Shown here piece by piece: positions 9,746 to 22,678 of a stretch of DNA of 64,000 nucleotides. The first letter of the stretch is position 1. Every line of letters starts with the position of its first letter. The translations under genes and the position numbers were made by a program. Source of the DNA: Eremophila alpestris peregrina (lineage: Eukaryota; Chordata; Aves; Passeriformes; Alaudidae); contig WMCF01000113.1 in assembly GCA_009792885.1 (NCBI GenBank), positions 252,825 to 316,824 of the forward strand. The letters run 5' to 3'. The notes beneath the pieces were generated by a model. It was not told the DNA's origin and ran no database searches. It worked only from the letters and a program-made list of their open reading frames with translations.

Positions 9746-12700
9746 TCTACCGCGCCAGGCTGCTCCGAGCCACGTCCAACCGCTTAGCTAGCTAGCTAAT
9801 TGCCAATTAAACAATGTAACTATCCCATCCTTGCTCACCCGACAGGCTTTAAATACAAACTCTAATTAACCAATTGGTTTTGTGTGTGTGTAGTTTGGGT
9901 GGATGTGGATTTGGTTTTTTTTCTCATGTCATTTGCTTATTATCTAATAATGATTTATCAAAATATAATGAAATTATCATAGCTGACAGACGGTAAAGTT
10001 CTTTGAAACAACAAGAGTTGCCCCTCCTCTCTCACACACTCTAAAATTGAAACTTTCCTTGTTTCTTTTAACTTACACATTCTCTGGAGTTTTTGCTATG
10101 AGCTATAAAGGACAAGAAGTGTCAGATAGTCTTCATGATTTGACAGATCAAGTTACTCCTTTAATAACAGCGAAGGTTTGAGTTTCATCACACAAAACAA
10201 AAAAGTTAATGAAATTGGAATGATAGGTTAATGAAATGGCATGATAAGAAAAATGAACATAAGCTTTAAATTGTTCTCCATTCTAGTCAGGACGACTTGC
10301 AAAAAAAATGAAACTTTACTTTCATTCAAATTAATCCATTTTATTCGGCACATACTTTTTTTTTTATATATTCATTATAGAGCTTTTTAAGAGCTCTTCT
10401 GTTTCTCTCATATAGAGCAAATCATTAAAGTTTCTCAAACCTCACGCCCCTTTTGATGTCCAGTTAACATTAAATTGTTTTAAGCTTTCATGGGTGGTAC
10501 TGAAATCCTACAAGCTAATGGTGATCCTTGGCTTAAGGTAAATATTCAGCTCTAAAAATGAAGTTCTGAAGTTAAATGTCCCAAAATCAACTATATTCAC
10601 ACTATTGTGTTGAAAGGTTTAATTGCTTACAGGCAAAATAAATTTCAATTTGTATTAGGTAAGAATTGAATAAATTCAGTTCCTCTACAAATCCAAATGA
10701 CTTCTTATTCCAGTGGCAACCGATTTAGTGAATCCCAAACCAGCAGAACCCTTCCTAAGGCATAACCATGGGCATAAGTTTAGATGTGAAGCAAGTGTAG
10801 ATTTTGTTCAGCCCTCCCTGAGCAGTGCTGGGGTCACCTGCACGTTTGTCAGTATTGCTTTGGGTTCTTGGGGAGCAGCCCCAATGAAGCTCTTTGGAAA
10901 TGTGGAAAGTGGTGCCGGTACCTGGGGAACTCTATTACAATTATTTACCAGACCCTGGTAAAAAATTAAAGGTTCCTTCATGGAATGTTGTACTGAAAAT
11001 GTCTCACAGTGGTGGTAGTACTTTGAATTTAATTACTGTGTGCTATTTGAAACTAGCTCAGGAATGAATGTAACTTCTAAAAGCTTTTCTATTGTTCCCC
11101 ACCCACTTTACCTTTCCTGTCAGCAAGTCAGACTTGCTTGGTTTTGCCATTGTTCTGCCTTCCAGTTTCCTATCTTGAACAGATAAGAATAGGTCAGGCA
11201 CAACATTTTATTGAAAATTACTGTGTTCAGGAATTAATGATTTTCATATAACATCCTACATTTATTTTAATGGCATGTCTCTGTGCCTTGTCATGGCAAC
11301 TTTGCTTGAGTTTCCATCAACTCTAGGTAAATGTACATCATATTGTTCTGTCTTTGCCTGTTATGGTTCCATGCTATTGCCAAATTGATTTTATTTCAAA
11401 CTCCAGAGATGTGTATAATTTTGTATTTAACAATTTTGTATTTCTTTCAAAGTAAATATGAGGCATTCATTATTAGCCAAGCTGTGATTGTAACTCTTAA
11501 GTTGTTTAAGGTATACTGCAAAATACTGAAAGAGGATTTTTTGTTCTCCAGTATATTCCAAATCCTAACAAAGAAATTCTCTGCTGCAGAAGTTTTGGAG
11601 TCTTGGAATCTGAAATTGAGATAGGGAAATCAGATTCAAATAAAATAGTAACAATTCACAAAATGCTATAAATATGAAGCATTCTTAATTTTTGTTAAAG
11701 TTTTACAAAGCTAATAAACACTTCAGAACATTTTTAAGAACCTCTTATCGTTGTCCAAAGGGACACCTTCATATTATTTTTCAAGAGAGAAATTTTATTA
11801 ATTTGCTTTTAATTTTGACATGAGTGATGTCATCAAAGTTATTTTTACTGGCTGAGGAGCAAGAAATGCCTCTTGACATGACATATTTCTCTGAATTTCT
11901 CTGAGGTTGTAGAGTGCCTTCATCCAACAGAGTTAAGTTAGAACTTGATGGCGTTGGATGAAGACATTGGTTCCCTGTTGTGTTTTCATCCCGGTGGAGT
12001 TTTTATTGTGCTCATAAGAATCAAGAAATACTACACTCTTAATTCCAGATCTGTGATTCTGCAAATCCAGTTAATTTAACTGAACAATATGTATAAGTTA
12101 TATGGAAGATTATGTCCCCTGTGCTTTCCTACTGATCTGCACAGGTCTGGCCAAAGAGGAAGGAATTTCTCCCGTAGATTTCTGGATCATGATGATTCAC
12201 ATCAAGATTTTTAAGTGTTTTTACCTCAGCCTTGATTGTTTTGGCTGTACATGCACATACCTCAAGAGTTTTTACAGAGCAAAGTACAAGCATCACCTTC
12301 CTTGTAACTCAGATTCTAGGACAGTGTTAGCTGCTTTAGCTTCCTAATTGATATGCAGTCATAAGCAGCCAAACTAATGTATTTAAATAGGGTTTCTAGT
12401 TCTTTAGCCTTTCCAATATGCCTTAAGGAATCAATCATCTGAAACATGTAGTACCCAATTTAACTGCAGTGTTATCAGACAACCAGCACTTCTTGATCTG
12501 CTTTCCACATCTTTGGAACCTGCTCACAGATCCCCATAAAAGCAAGAAAAGTGTACAAACGAGTCTGCCTTTGCTGCAGGCAGTTGTTGGCCTTATTATC
12601 TCACACGAGTGACACCAACACACAGGTTAATTCTACCTGAATGGGTGAGCCCCATGAACGTGCATTACAGCTATAAATGGTTCCCAACAGAGAACTAAAG

Positions 12701-13049
12701 TGATCACCCCATGCTTTGTGGACTGTGTAGGTGTGAAATGGTAATTTCTAGTTAACTGATGTGTATTTGGGTAGCAGCAGACAGTTTTTCTCCTAGGTGA
12801 GAAATCTGTGATGCAGCCTGTGTAATTACAAAACACAACATTCCCTTTCCTGGGGCAAAAATTTTAACAAAGGAAGAAGGAATCCTTTATGGACAACTTT
12901 AGGTAAGACCTGAGGTCTTATTTATTCCTCGTCTGGCAGTACTGTAAGTTTCTGAGGAGGTTGTTGACCATGAGGTCAGGACACTTGAATGTAGGTAAAT
13001 CCCACTTTGCTGTGTCTTGTAAGGGGCATTTTTTGGTCAGAGAAGGCAC
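9746..13049. other. Non-coding stretch, intron-like or intergenic
   Basis: AT-rich sequence after the CpG island. It starts with a GCTA tandem (9785-9799), then a short TG run and T-rich sequence near 9880-9920. I see no CR1 fragment. The frames at 10713-10961, 11331-11624 and 12102-12347 have no matching splice or start context and are probably chance. Confidence 0.4.
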
Positions 13050-13300
13050 AGGGAGGAGCACTTAAAGGGTTTGAGCAGACCAAGCAGCTCTCCTATGAGG
13101 AAAGACTGAAGAAGGTGTGACTCTTCTGTGTGGAAAGGGAATAGCTGAGAGAGGATTTGGTCATGATCTGCAAAACCATGAAGGGGGTAGAGATGACAGG
13201 TACACAGCTGCTATTCACTAGGAGCTGTGATTTAAGAACAGGTGACAGTAACCAAAGCAGATTACAGAGATGAGAGGAAGCTTTTCATGAAAAGCAGCTG
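13050..13300 (+). mobile_element. CR1 LINE fragment
   Basis: The text CTCTCCTATGAGGAAAGACTGA, then CATGATCTGCAAAACCATGA, AGAGCTGCTATTCACTA-like and GAGGAAGCTTTT-like words occur in the order of the 3' part of avian CR1 retrotransposons (CR1-Y/F type). It is a 5'-truncated, diverged copy with no intact frame. The right edge fades near 13300-13345. CR1 is the main non-LTR retrotransposon of birds and reptiles, so it also supports the host call. Confidence 0.7.
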
Positions 13301-13345
13301 ATCTTTATTTCCTTTATTACCCAGAGCAGTTAAAAAGACAGGCTG

Positions 13346-15539
13346 GCTGAGCTACTTTAGTAATAGAATGAGCAGTTCTGTAGTTGGGCATGCTGTAATT
13401 CAGCTCTGAAGGTGGCCTTTGGCCCTGTTGTTGTGCAAATACAAAAACTGGACGTTGTGAGTGAGTAATAGAGGAGGTGGTCATCAGAAGGGGTTATGCT
13501 GTCTCTCAAGGGTCCTTTCCCCCTGTTAGAAACTGAGTAGTGGCCTAAAAGAGCTACCTTGTGTTGAAAATTCTAGTCTAGAGTGTGAAGGTACTCGTTA
13601 AGTTATTTTTCTCTAAATTTTTTACTTCTTCAAGCAGAACTGTGTGTGTGAAAACTTAGGGATTTGAAAGACTCTTCAAGTGGTTTTCCGGTTAGTAAGT
13701 AGAGATAAAGGGTTTTACAGAAGTTGCTTCCGGAAACTTTGGCTGTGTTTATCCCTGAGCATTTTCAAGTTTTAGGGTAATGCTGGAATACAAGTAGGCA
13801 GGCAATGTTAGCTATGGTGTAGGTGCTTCTTAGCTGAATAGTGTTGTTCATGTCATTTGTTTTGGTGACTTTTTGTTCACTTGGTTTTTTCTTAGTGGTG
13901 ATTTAGTGAAGTAAGTTTAAAACCTGCGCAACTCCCTGTTTCATTCCTGTGTTTGGATGTTGTTCCTCTCTAATTGCTTAGGCACTTCTTGAATTGTGTG
14001 GTAGTATTTTCCTCAGTGTGCTTTTAAAAAGGACTGGAGGAATAGAAAGATTAATGTTTCTGTTCGTGAAAGCTCTTTCTAAGTATAATTTTATAAAATT
14101 AGTCATTGAGTTTTAAAAAACCTGCATGTGAAAATGCTGTCCTCTTAGTTGCAGTTAAAAATGTTTGTGTGTGTAGTTTGTTTTGCGGGTTTTTGTAATC
14201 TTAGCGAATAGCACCATGTGTAGTTCTCCTCATCCCTCTTCAAAGAGTAGCACTAGGACTTCATCTCTTAAAATCTGAGGGAAACAACGTGAAACAGGTG
14301 CTGGTGGTGGTCTTTGTTCAGCTTGAAGTACCAAAAAGTATTCCAAGTCTGTTACCTGGTGAGTGTTGCTTGTTCTAATTAGTTCATTAGCTAGGAAGGA
14401 GTAATTGTAGAAGGCTACTACAGTAGCTTTATTTTACAAGGCAAAAAAAATAGAACCTCCTAGCTTGGAGCTAGTACTAATTTTATACTTGGCTTTACAG
14501 GAGGCTTTTCCAGACCTGTCATTATGTATGTATTTTAACAAGTACTGAGTTCAAAACCTGGCTGTGGAGAGGGTGAGCCAATCCAACAAGATACTTGATT
14601 GTGTTCTGTTTTACACTTCCTTGTGAGTGGCTTCACAAAGCACTGCTTAGTTTTGCATTCATGGTTTTAACTTAAATTATCCGTGATATTAAGCTACTCT
14701 GTGTGTGTCTTTCCTGTGTAAGCAGAAAAGGTTAGTTTGTATGTAATATAGTGAATTAATTAATAGTGCCTGGATACTCTACTAGGTGGTGTTGCTGTTT
14801 GACTGAAAGGAAAGAAAGAGCAGTAAAACAAACAAATGTATTGCTCCAGCAGTATTGTATTGTATTTAGTTCTTGCACCATTTGTCGTTGATAAAAGAGC
14901 TCTTGCCACACCTGTTAAGAAAACACCAAATGCCAAAGCTCTGTTCATCTTGTTTGTTCTCCTTAGCTCATCTGAGCAGTGACTGTAAAGAATAGAGAGA
15001 GTGTGCAGCACCTCAAAAGGGCTTCAAGGAAACAGTCAAATGAACTGAGAGCTGCTTGGTAATTCCATACTGACACAGGTGATAGGGGTGTGGTGTGTAC
15101 ATGTTTGATTTTCTGCTTTATAAACTAGTATAAGAGAGTCTTCATAGCCTTGGCTTTAGAGTAATTAAAGCTTGACTAAAGATTAGCCATGAACCTCTTT
15201 AAAATGAAGTTCTGCATTTCCTTTGTGTCTCATGCAGTTGGTTGGTGGGTTTTTTGGTGGTTTTTTTACCTCCTGTTGTCAAGCCCTGCTGGGCTTGTTG
15301 TTTTGAAGACTTTTTAGTCAAAGATGACACTTTGCAGCAGTCAGAAAACGTTTGTTAAACAGTATTAAGAGTCTGCCAAGAAGAAATCCTGTCCTTCCTT
15401 TATGTGATGTATTCTGTCTCCTCGGGTAGTGCTAAGCTCTACTTGGTAATCTATTTATGACTTTAACCTGTTGTGCTGTGTCCTCTGTTAGAAAGCTGCT
15501 CTGATTTTAACATGGACCTGATGTGTCTGTAAAAGCCTC
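13346..15539. other. Non-coding stretch with one splice-bounded candidate
   Basis: AT-rich and G/T-rich sequence. A 37-nt segment at 14322-14358 has a good acceptor (GGTCTTTGTTCAG) and a strong donor (CTG|GTGAGTG). It is open in two frames, so the frame itself carries no information. Otherwise I see nothing recognisable. Confidence 0.35.
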
Positions 15540-15605
15540 TGTAGGACTCGGTCCTAGATGAGTTCATAGTCCCAGCCCAGGAGGTCCCTTTCAACCCTGA
15601 ATTGC
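15540..15605 (+). mobile_element. CR1 3'-end fragment (short)
   Basis: The words GGTCCTAGATGAG and GGAGGTCCCTTTCAACCCTGA resemble the last 60-70 bases of avian CR1 (consensus GGACTAGATGA ... GGTCCCTTCCAACCCT). The terminal ATTCTRTG repeats are lost or mutated. The copy is short and diverged. Confidence 0.5.
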
Positions 15606-18467
15606 TGAACGAATGTTTATGAGCAGTGAGAGATTAAGAGCTGGAACAAGGCTCTCCAGCCTTCTTTTTGGGGTGTTTGCAAGGGATACAGGGCAGAGAT
15701 CCTGAGTTTAAGCTCCAGTACCAAATGACTAATAGAAATACACTTACATACAAAGCTGGGAGGTGTCAGGGATAGTGACTTCCAGCAGAGGGTGATAAGC
15801 AAAATAACCCAACTCTGGTGACTCCAGTCTGCTGTGGGAATTGAGTATGGCCACTGATGTGAGTCCAGAGAGGGGAGAGAATATGGTGTTCCAGTTGCCA
15901 CAAGTATATCTCAGCTCTGTGGTGTTTTGGGAAGCCAGGAACTTCGAGTTCTGAATTTATTGCACAGCTGTGGACCCTCACCCGCAGTGCTGGTTCACCT
16001 TGTTGTGACTCTGCTGTTGGGTGTGGTGGGGAAGCATGCCAAAGTCACTCAATATACCTACCACATGCCAAGAAGTTGTTTCCCAATGTTTGGGTAGCCA
16101 CCACCACATCCTTGTGCCAGATGTTCCAAACCAGTTCCTCACTTGTGCACCTGTGTGTTTCATTTTGCCAGCATTATTATGGGCTCTGAGAATGTAGTAC
16201 TGAAATCACTGCTTCCAATATCAGAAGACCTCTTTGTGCTTCGGATGGAGAAGCAGACTTTCTGGGAGCTTGTTTGTTTTTCTATTAAATCTTTGCAATA
16301 ATAGGCTTTCATCTTTATGCATTCCTGTCTGCCTTACAAACTGGTTTCCCTCTTCTGCGCTTTTAAGTCACCCTAGTAATAAAAGCATTCTGTCAAGCTG
16401 TTTTCTGAATGCTGCAGAAGCCTTTTTTACTGAGGTGTCACTTCTGCTCAGGTCTAAGAAATGTATCCATACTGTACAATTCTACCATCAAAGTCTAAGA
16501 TTCCATAGCCTTTTGCAGCTGAAGTTGTGTCTTGTTTTCATAGCTACACCTTTAAGAATACCTGCTGGGTCATTTTATGTTGTCCCTTTTGTGGCTTTAC
16601 CATTTCTTACTGGTTTATCTGTTTTTAAAGAGTGTGTCCAGTACTATTTCCCACAATGTCAAGTGTTTCCTTGTTGTTGGTTTCAATTATTTCATGCTGT
16701 CCTTGTGCTTAAGGCGACCAGAAAGCTTGGAGGCCTGAAGTGTAGAATGAATCATTTACGGCAGGCGATCGCCTCTGGAAGAGAGAACAAACTCAAAGTC
16801 ATTTTCCCTCCAAACTGCTCTTGTTAATTTAGTTTTCAGTGTAGCCTTTCTTCTTCCCTTTGATTTAGAAGATGAACTAAATACCAAGAGAAGGATGGGA
16901 AAGACATTTCTCAGAATGTCAGGAACCCATTTCCATTCCTCACAAAACTAGGGAAAAGAATAACCTTACCAAATTAGAGCTCCAACAAGCTAAAAAGAAA
17001 TTTTTAATTATATGTGTAGATAGAAATCTATTGGTGTGCCGTGTCATACCCCTGATGACATACTTGTTTCTTTCAAGTCAGAGGTCTCAAATGAGTCATT
17101 AGATGCGTGTTTGTCCAAGCTCTTCATGAGTTTCTTATGTACCAACTTCTGAACTTTTCGTGCACTTAACTATTTTGATGTAATTCTGAATAATGTAATG
17201 TTAAAGGCTGCATTCAAATAGCAGTATTGAATATAACGGGGGAAATATCTTTAAGCAAGTGGCAAGTTTGTACAGAATATCAGCAACATGATTTTACCAA
17301 CTCTAGGAAGTCAATTTTAAACAATTGCTGGAAAAAAATAAACTAATATTTTGTATTATTGAAAATCTGTTCTCCCCTTTTCAAATAAGAGTTTGTCTGC
17401 TTTTATTTTCTAGGACTCTTTTCTCCCCTTGGTGGGGGGTATTTGCCTTGTGTTCATCCTTGTGTTTGTTTTCTTTGCATTGTTTTTTCATTAATACATT
17501 CTCAAATAGTTGTGTGGAAATGAAGCTAGCTAGTTTTTATATGTGGATATCTGTGTAACCCTATCTGTGCTTGTGATGCTCCATAAGTACATTGCATGTA
17601 TCCCAAAGTTGCATGGGAATAACATAACTGTGGATAGATGTGTTGGCCCAAACTTGTGACATGGGGGAGAGCAGATGCAGGTTCTCAGTACAGAGCTCTC
17701 CCATATCTGCAGCCTGGGGTTGATATCTTCACATAATGATGTGTTTCCTGTGTTTGTCTCCTATCAATCATCTTCCTCTGCAGGACCTGGTCCTTAACTC
17801 AGCCCTCAATGATTCAATCTGAAGCTATTGTCTCTTGCTGAGTACATCCATAATCAAGTCCTCCTAGGAATATTGAATGTTTTGCTAAAGGAGCCTGGAT
17901 CTTATTTCATATAAAGAGTGTGTTAAACATATGCAAGAGCATGAAAATGTTTGGAGCTGTGAACTGTTACACTTCCATTTGTCCCATTATCCTGTTATTC
18001 TAGTGGTAATGACTGAACTGCAGCTGATCAAAGTGTATGCTTAGGGAAGAAAAGATCTGCCATTTCATGGTTAAGCTCTCCTACTCCACTGTACTTTTAC
18101 CAGCAGTTTTGGAAGGTTGGTTCTTTTATTGATAAGGCATGGTAAAGCTTGATCAGTTTGCAGTTAATGTAATTTTTTCCTTTTTTTGTGGTGTAAGTTG
18201 TGGTTGGATATTTTTCTGTATGTGATTGTTAACTGAGACTTAGTAACTGATTGAGGTTTTTGATTTTGTGCATGGTGAATGGAGAAATGTACTAAAATCC
18301 ATTATAGACCTGTCATATGTGGATTTGATTATTTGGGAGCCTTAATGCATCTTCCTGCTGTAGAAGTGTGCTGCTTCATGTTGCCCTTGTAGGAGTTTTA
18401 GAACACAGTTTTGGATATGGTTACTGGCTACAGTTCCTCCAGACTTTAGGATTCCCATCCTTGAGCA
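15606..18467. other. Non-coding stretch with a long chance frame
   Basis: This contains a 197-codon plus-strand frame (16234-16827). It is rich in Phe, Leu, Cys and Ser from T-rich DNA and matches no family I know. Its last part holds a CpG-containing perfect palindrome (16763-16774). The rest is AT-rich with no recognised element. Confidence 0.35.
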
Positions 18468-18795
18468 CAGGAATCATAAAATAATCTGGGTTGGAAAGTA
18501 TTTCTGGAGGACTAATCGCAGCCCTGCCCAGAACTGATCATATTAGTTTTGGGTTACTTAGGGCCTGGCTACTTCAGTCTGGACCAGTTGACTTTCAGGG
18601 TTCCACAGCCTATTTGGGCATCCTTTTCCTGTGTTTGACAACATTTTTTTTTCAAGTGTCTAGGCAACTCTTCTTGGGCTTTGTATCCACTGCCTTTCCT
18701 ACTATCACTGAGCACTTCCCAAAAAGCCTTGCTGTTCCTTTCCCCAATCTCACTGGATAGCTGAAGACAGTAATGAGTTCTCCCCTCAGCTCTCG
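18468..18795 (-). mobile_element. CR1 LINE fragment, minus strand
   Basis: Read on the plus strand this is the reverse complement of a CR1 3' end. It starts with GAATCATAAAATAATCTGGGTTGGAAAG (consensus GAATCATAGAATGGTTTGGGTTGGAAGG), then shows TTACTTAGGGCCT, ATTCCACA-like, GTGTTTGACAAC and TCTCCCCTCAGC in the expected order. It is about 330 bases, 5'-truncated and diverged. The 79-codon minus-strand frame at 18569-18808 lies inside it and is not a separate gene. Confidence 0.75.
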
Positions 18796-19141
18796 AGGTA
18801 TAGGACACTAGAGAAGCTATTCACTGGCATTCCTTCCACCTTGCCAGTGATCTACAGACTTGCAGAGTGTGCATTTTGGGTGTTAGTATGGGAATATCCC
18901 TCCACACCTACTTAATTCTTGGTTTGTTTTGTAACTCTGGTGCTATGGGGTTCGTGTGGATCAGAAAGAGCAATTCCCAGGAAGGAGGTGTTCCTGACTC
19001 AGATTAGATGTTGAAATCTGGTAGGGCTGGAGGGAAGACAGAATTGGTTCCTCCCTTTGATTTTGGATCTGTAAAATGCGTGAGAACACACACAGCAAGA
19101 AACTCCTTACAGAGGAGGCAGCTTGAGGGATGGAGTAAAGC

Positions 19142-19158
19142 AAAAAAAAAAAAAAAAA
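19142..19158 (+). repeat. Poly(A) run, 17 bases
   Basis: An uninterrupted run of A follows GGAGTAAAGC. I see no target-site duplication or retrogene body upstream that would make it the tail of a retrocopy. Confidence 0.85.
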
Positions 19159-19982
19159 GGATTAGTAAAAATAAAGGCATTGGTAATAGTAAAACCAAGA
19201 GTTAAATATAGGTGGTGCAGATGTAAAGAGCATGTTGGAATTAATGTGTGGTAGGCAAGGGATCACAGAAATTACTGTACATGTCTGAATTGGCTCAGGC
19301 TTTCTCTTTTTAACTCCACAATAATGTGTTTGTGGACAAGTTAAGAGTGAAAAAGTTAATACAAATATTGCAAGAGAGTCATCACAAATACTATGGAGTT
19401 TGGTTTTTCTAGAGTGGAGAGGGAAAGATGATTGGTTGAAGGGGGAGGAGTTGTTCTGCTTTTTCAGCCACTGCTTTGAATACTGAAATATTTATTCCCT
19501 TGGAGAAGAACAGCTGAAACAATAGAGCTGTGTTTATAGAAAAATGGTCATTTGTCCAGACTCTGATTTCTGGTTCATCAATACCTCTTTGTGAGAGGTA
19601 CTTCCCTCAAATATGCCTTTGTTTCCAATGGAATGCAACCAGAGGCGTATAGTGCAAGGAGTCTCAGTTGGGCTGGCTTAAACAAACAATGAAACAGTGC
19701 AGAGACTGAAATTAAAATGTATATATTTGTTCTGTGCCATGTTCTATTCATTACCTGATTGGAGCATGAGGCAAAACAACACATCTTGAAGCTTCCAGCT
19801 GGCTGAGCTGTGTATTTGTACAGCAATGTTACATGTGTTTTAAAACATGTTTAAAAAGGCTGTTGCCAAGCTTTTCTTATGATTTGTTCAAAGAGGTTCT
19901 GAATGATGGATATAATCAGAAAAGTTCTCAATTCACATCTATTCATAAGGACAAACACCAACTTTTTTCCTTTTTTCCCCAG

Positions 19983-20033
19983 ACCACTGAGCCCGGTGAT
20001 CCAGTGTTATGCTTGGAGCGACTATGACAGGTG
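19983..20033 (+). other. Candidate exon, 51 nt (first of a possible lncRNA cluster)
   Basis: A long pyrimidine tract and acceptor (CCTTTTTTCCCCAG) lead into a 51-nt segment that ends with a consensus donor (GTG|GTAAGTG). One frame is open (PLSPVIQCYAWSDYDR), and an ATG with A at -3 sits ten bases before the end. No frame continues open into the next candidate exon at 20843 beyond a few codons, so a non-coding RNA is more likely than a protein. Confidence 0.25.
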
Positions 20034-20394
20034 GTAAGTGAGATGGCTTCAGGTCACTTTGAGTGTAATTCATCTCTTTTCTGAAAATGACATCTGCTTG
20101 CCCAGAGGGTGCTTGAGTCTATTTTCTTCTCTCCATGCTCTGGTATCCTTTGCTGGAAGCAATTGAGAGCTCAGAATATTTATTACCATGTCGTTGTTCG
20201 TCACGTCCCTGTTGTGGTGACAGGATGTGTTAAGGCTCCCTTTCTCTGCCAGGGAACCACAACGTGGCCCAGAATGCACGTTTAATAACATTAGAGTTTG
20301 ATTTTTGTTTGATTTGTTGAGCTTTTTTTCTCTCCGCTCTGGTGCATTGGCCTTGCCGGGTGCTTTGACTTGAATTGTTTGGTTCTCTTGAAAG

Positions 20395-20407
20395 CACCAT
20401 CTAGTGG
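20395..20407 (-). promoter_or_regulatory. CTCF-like core motif
   Basis: On the minus strand the text CCACTAGATGGTG fits the CTCF core CCASYAGRKGGCR with one mismatch (T for C at position 12). It lies between two candidate exons. Single-mismatch cores occur by chance, so this is only a lead. Confidence 0.25.
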
Positions 20408-20842
20408 TACAAGCTCATCGAGAAATTAAGGAATAGGTTCTGTTGCTTCTTTCTGGGGTAAATCTGTCTCTTGTTTTGTCTTTGCTAAAAATAAGGCTCC
20501 AGAGCATTTCTCCAGATTTCCTTCCAGCCTAGTTCACATTTGGAAAGATTTGGCTGCATCCCACCTTTGTTGTGCCTTTTTCAAGTTTTTTTTTGGAGGA
20601 GCTTAAGTCAAATGGATTGATCTCCAAGCAGTGATCAATGATAAGTATAAAAGATGATTGCTGTATTAGAGAAACAGGTGGCACTGCACTGTGGTCTGCT
20701 CTAGAGGCAGAGATGAGTCTGCAAGAGGGGTAGGGGGAGGAGAGCTGCTGCTCTGCCAACTCTTCAGGGTTTCCCCAAGTGATTTGTGCATATTTTGGGT
20801 ACAGCCAAGTAGTAACATGTAGGGATATTGCCCTCTCTGCAG

Positions 20843-21005
20843 CAGGAAAGGTGGCATTCAAGGAGCAATGAGTGCACACTCAAGCAGGATGTGAAACGAG
20901 GACAAGGATGGCAGCTGCAGAGAGACAGAGACAGCCTCTGCCACCTATTGCAGAAGCAAGCAAGCACCATGGGATACAGGGATGGAGGCGACCAGGAGCT
21001 GGAAG
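20843..21005 (+). other. Candidate exon, 163 nt
   Basis: The acceptor TTGCCCTCTCTGCAG precedes it and the donor GGAAG|GTAAGG follows. One frame is open across all 54 codons, and it contains ATGGG in a near-perfect start context (AGCACCATGG at about 20965-20974) 12 codons before the donor. The sequence is Gln/Arg/Asp-rich and I do not recognise it. It could be a lncRNA exon or a first coding exon; I found no partner exon that continues the frame. Confidence 0.25.
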
Positions 21006-22094
21006 GTAAGGAACTGTAGGAATGATAAATCATGGAGAATATGAATGTGAAGTCAGTGAATTAAAAGCAGCTGAATACAACAATGCTCATGTGTGAAGAG
21101 TCGATAAGTCAAAGAACTTGTGAAATGACTTGCACACGTTGGTGACCAGGGCTGGCAGTAGTTGCTGTGTTGTGTCCATATGACAGCCTGGGTTTAACAG
21201 GATGGACATCGTTGTGCCAATAGCTTATTTGTTCTGGTCACTGAACAAAACATCAATACATGCAGCTCTGTAAAATGAGCTGTAAAAATATGTAAAAAAT
21301 TATTTCGCTCTGACTACTTATTAGTGTTGTAGTAGCAAAACAGAAGAAATCTTCATGAACAGCTACATTTCATTACCATTGGCAACCACAGTGATGGGCA
21401 GATGGTGTCACACCTTGCTGTCTTGCCTGGATCAAACACTTTGTGTGACTTATAATGGGAACATCTCTCTTGGAAAATTTCTCTCTCTCTCCCAGGTTAA
21501 CACTACCTGCCCTTTTTATTGTCACCATATTATAGAGCACCAGGGGCGTCTTTCAATTCCCTTAAAAATACCAAGGAAAAAGTGTTTACTGATGCTCAGT
21601 AAATACCTGAACGTGTAAGGGCAGCATCTTGACAAATCCATCATAAAAGACTTGCCCTGTAGTGTGGTACGACCTGCTTGCTTGGGCATTTGGAGGGCAA
21701 AATCTGAGTTTGAGCATCTTTCAATAGAAAGGGCTTTGGAATCATGTGGTTTTTAGCCCGTTAAAATGACACATAATTACCAAGATGAAAATAATGCCTT
21801 TAACATTTTGATTCTAGAAAAATTTTGAGCCTAACCTTATTCAGTTTTCAACCAGCTGATATGAGGTTGGTGGTGAAGCCAATGATCAGAAATGAAAGAA
21901 AAAATGCTGCTCGTCAGTGTTATGCTTCCCTATGAAGCTCTTGGTTACAACAGAACCAAGATGGTTTTTAAACAGCTTAGCTTCAAAGATAGACTTAAAA
22001 AGACTTAAGAAGCAAGAGGGACCAACTGTTTTGACTGTAGACTGATAATGAAGGTGAAACAGATGGGGTTTTTTGTGTGTGCAATGCCTTGCAG

Positions 22095-22263
22095 TACCAC
22101 CACTTAATGCATGGCATCAGCAACATAAATTACATCGTGTTTTATTCTGTACTGAGACATTATAAGACCAGAAGGAAAACACAGAAGGAGGAAGTCTACA
22201 GACTGAAGCAGAGAGGACAGTGGGCAAATTGTGGAAATTCTTCACACCTGGAACATTGCTGAG
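22095..22263 (+). other. Candidate exon, 169 nt
   Basis: The acceptor GTGTGTGCAATGCCTTGCAG precedes it and a perfect donor (CTGAG|GTAAGTG) follows. The longest frame stops (TGA) three bases before the donor, so a coding role is unlikely. Together with 19983-20033 and 20843-21005 it could form a plus-strand lncRNA. Confidence 0.25.
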
Positions 22264-22678
22264 GTAAGTGAAATTTAAGTATGTGAATCTTGCCAAAATA
22301 GAAGTTACATGCTCCTATTCCAAAATTGCAACATCCTAGTAGATGAAGCGTTTTGTAAATAGTGACACAACTAGAAAGAAATTAATGCTAAAAGTTGGGA
22401 GATAAGATGGGATTCCATTTGCATTAAGGAGAGGGTCGCGTAGTGTTGCAATATCAAATTACATGTGAGAAAAGGAATTGATTTAGATAGCAACTTTATG
22501 AGATGGGAAGCTGCAGTTCATGCTTTAAACTCCCTTTTGTAGACAGATTGTTTACCTGGTCAAGTTGGAGAACGTTTGGACATTTGAAGCCTGAATCAGT
22601 GCAGGTTAGCCCTGAAAACCAAGGGCTTCTACTGGTATTGTTTTGGTATTCTGCTCTTGGTACACCACACACAAAAGC

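Larger units (their letters stand above)
18796..22678. other. Non-coding stretch holding clustered candidate exons
   Basis: AT-rich sequence with the poly(A) run, three splice-bounded candidate exons between 19983 and 22263 and a possible CTCF-like site at 20395-20407. No other recognised element. Confidence 0.35.

Noticed and set aside
16234..16827. 197-codon plus-strand frame in intron-like DNA
   Set aside because: T-rich codons give Phe, Leu, Cys and Ser throughout, and it has no splice, promoter or poly(A) support. A frame this long is uncommon but not impossible by chance in 64 kb.
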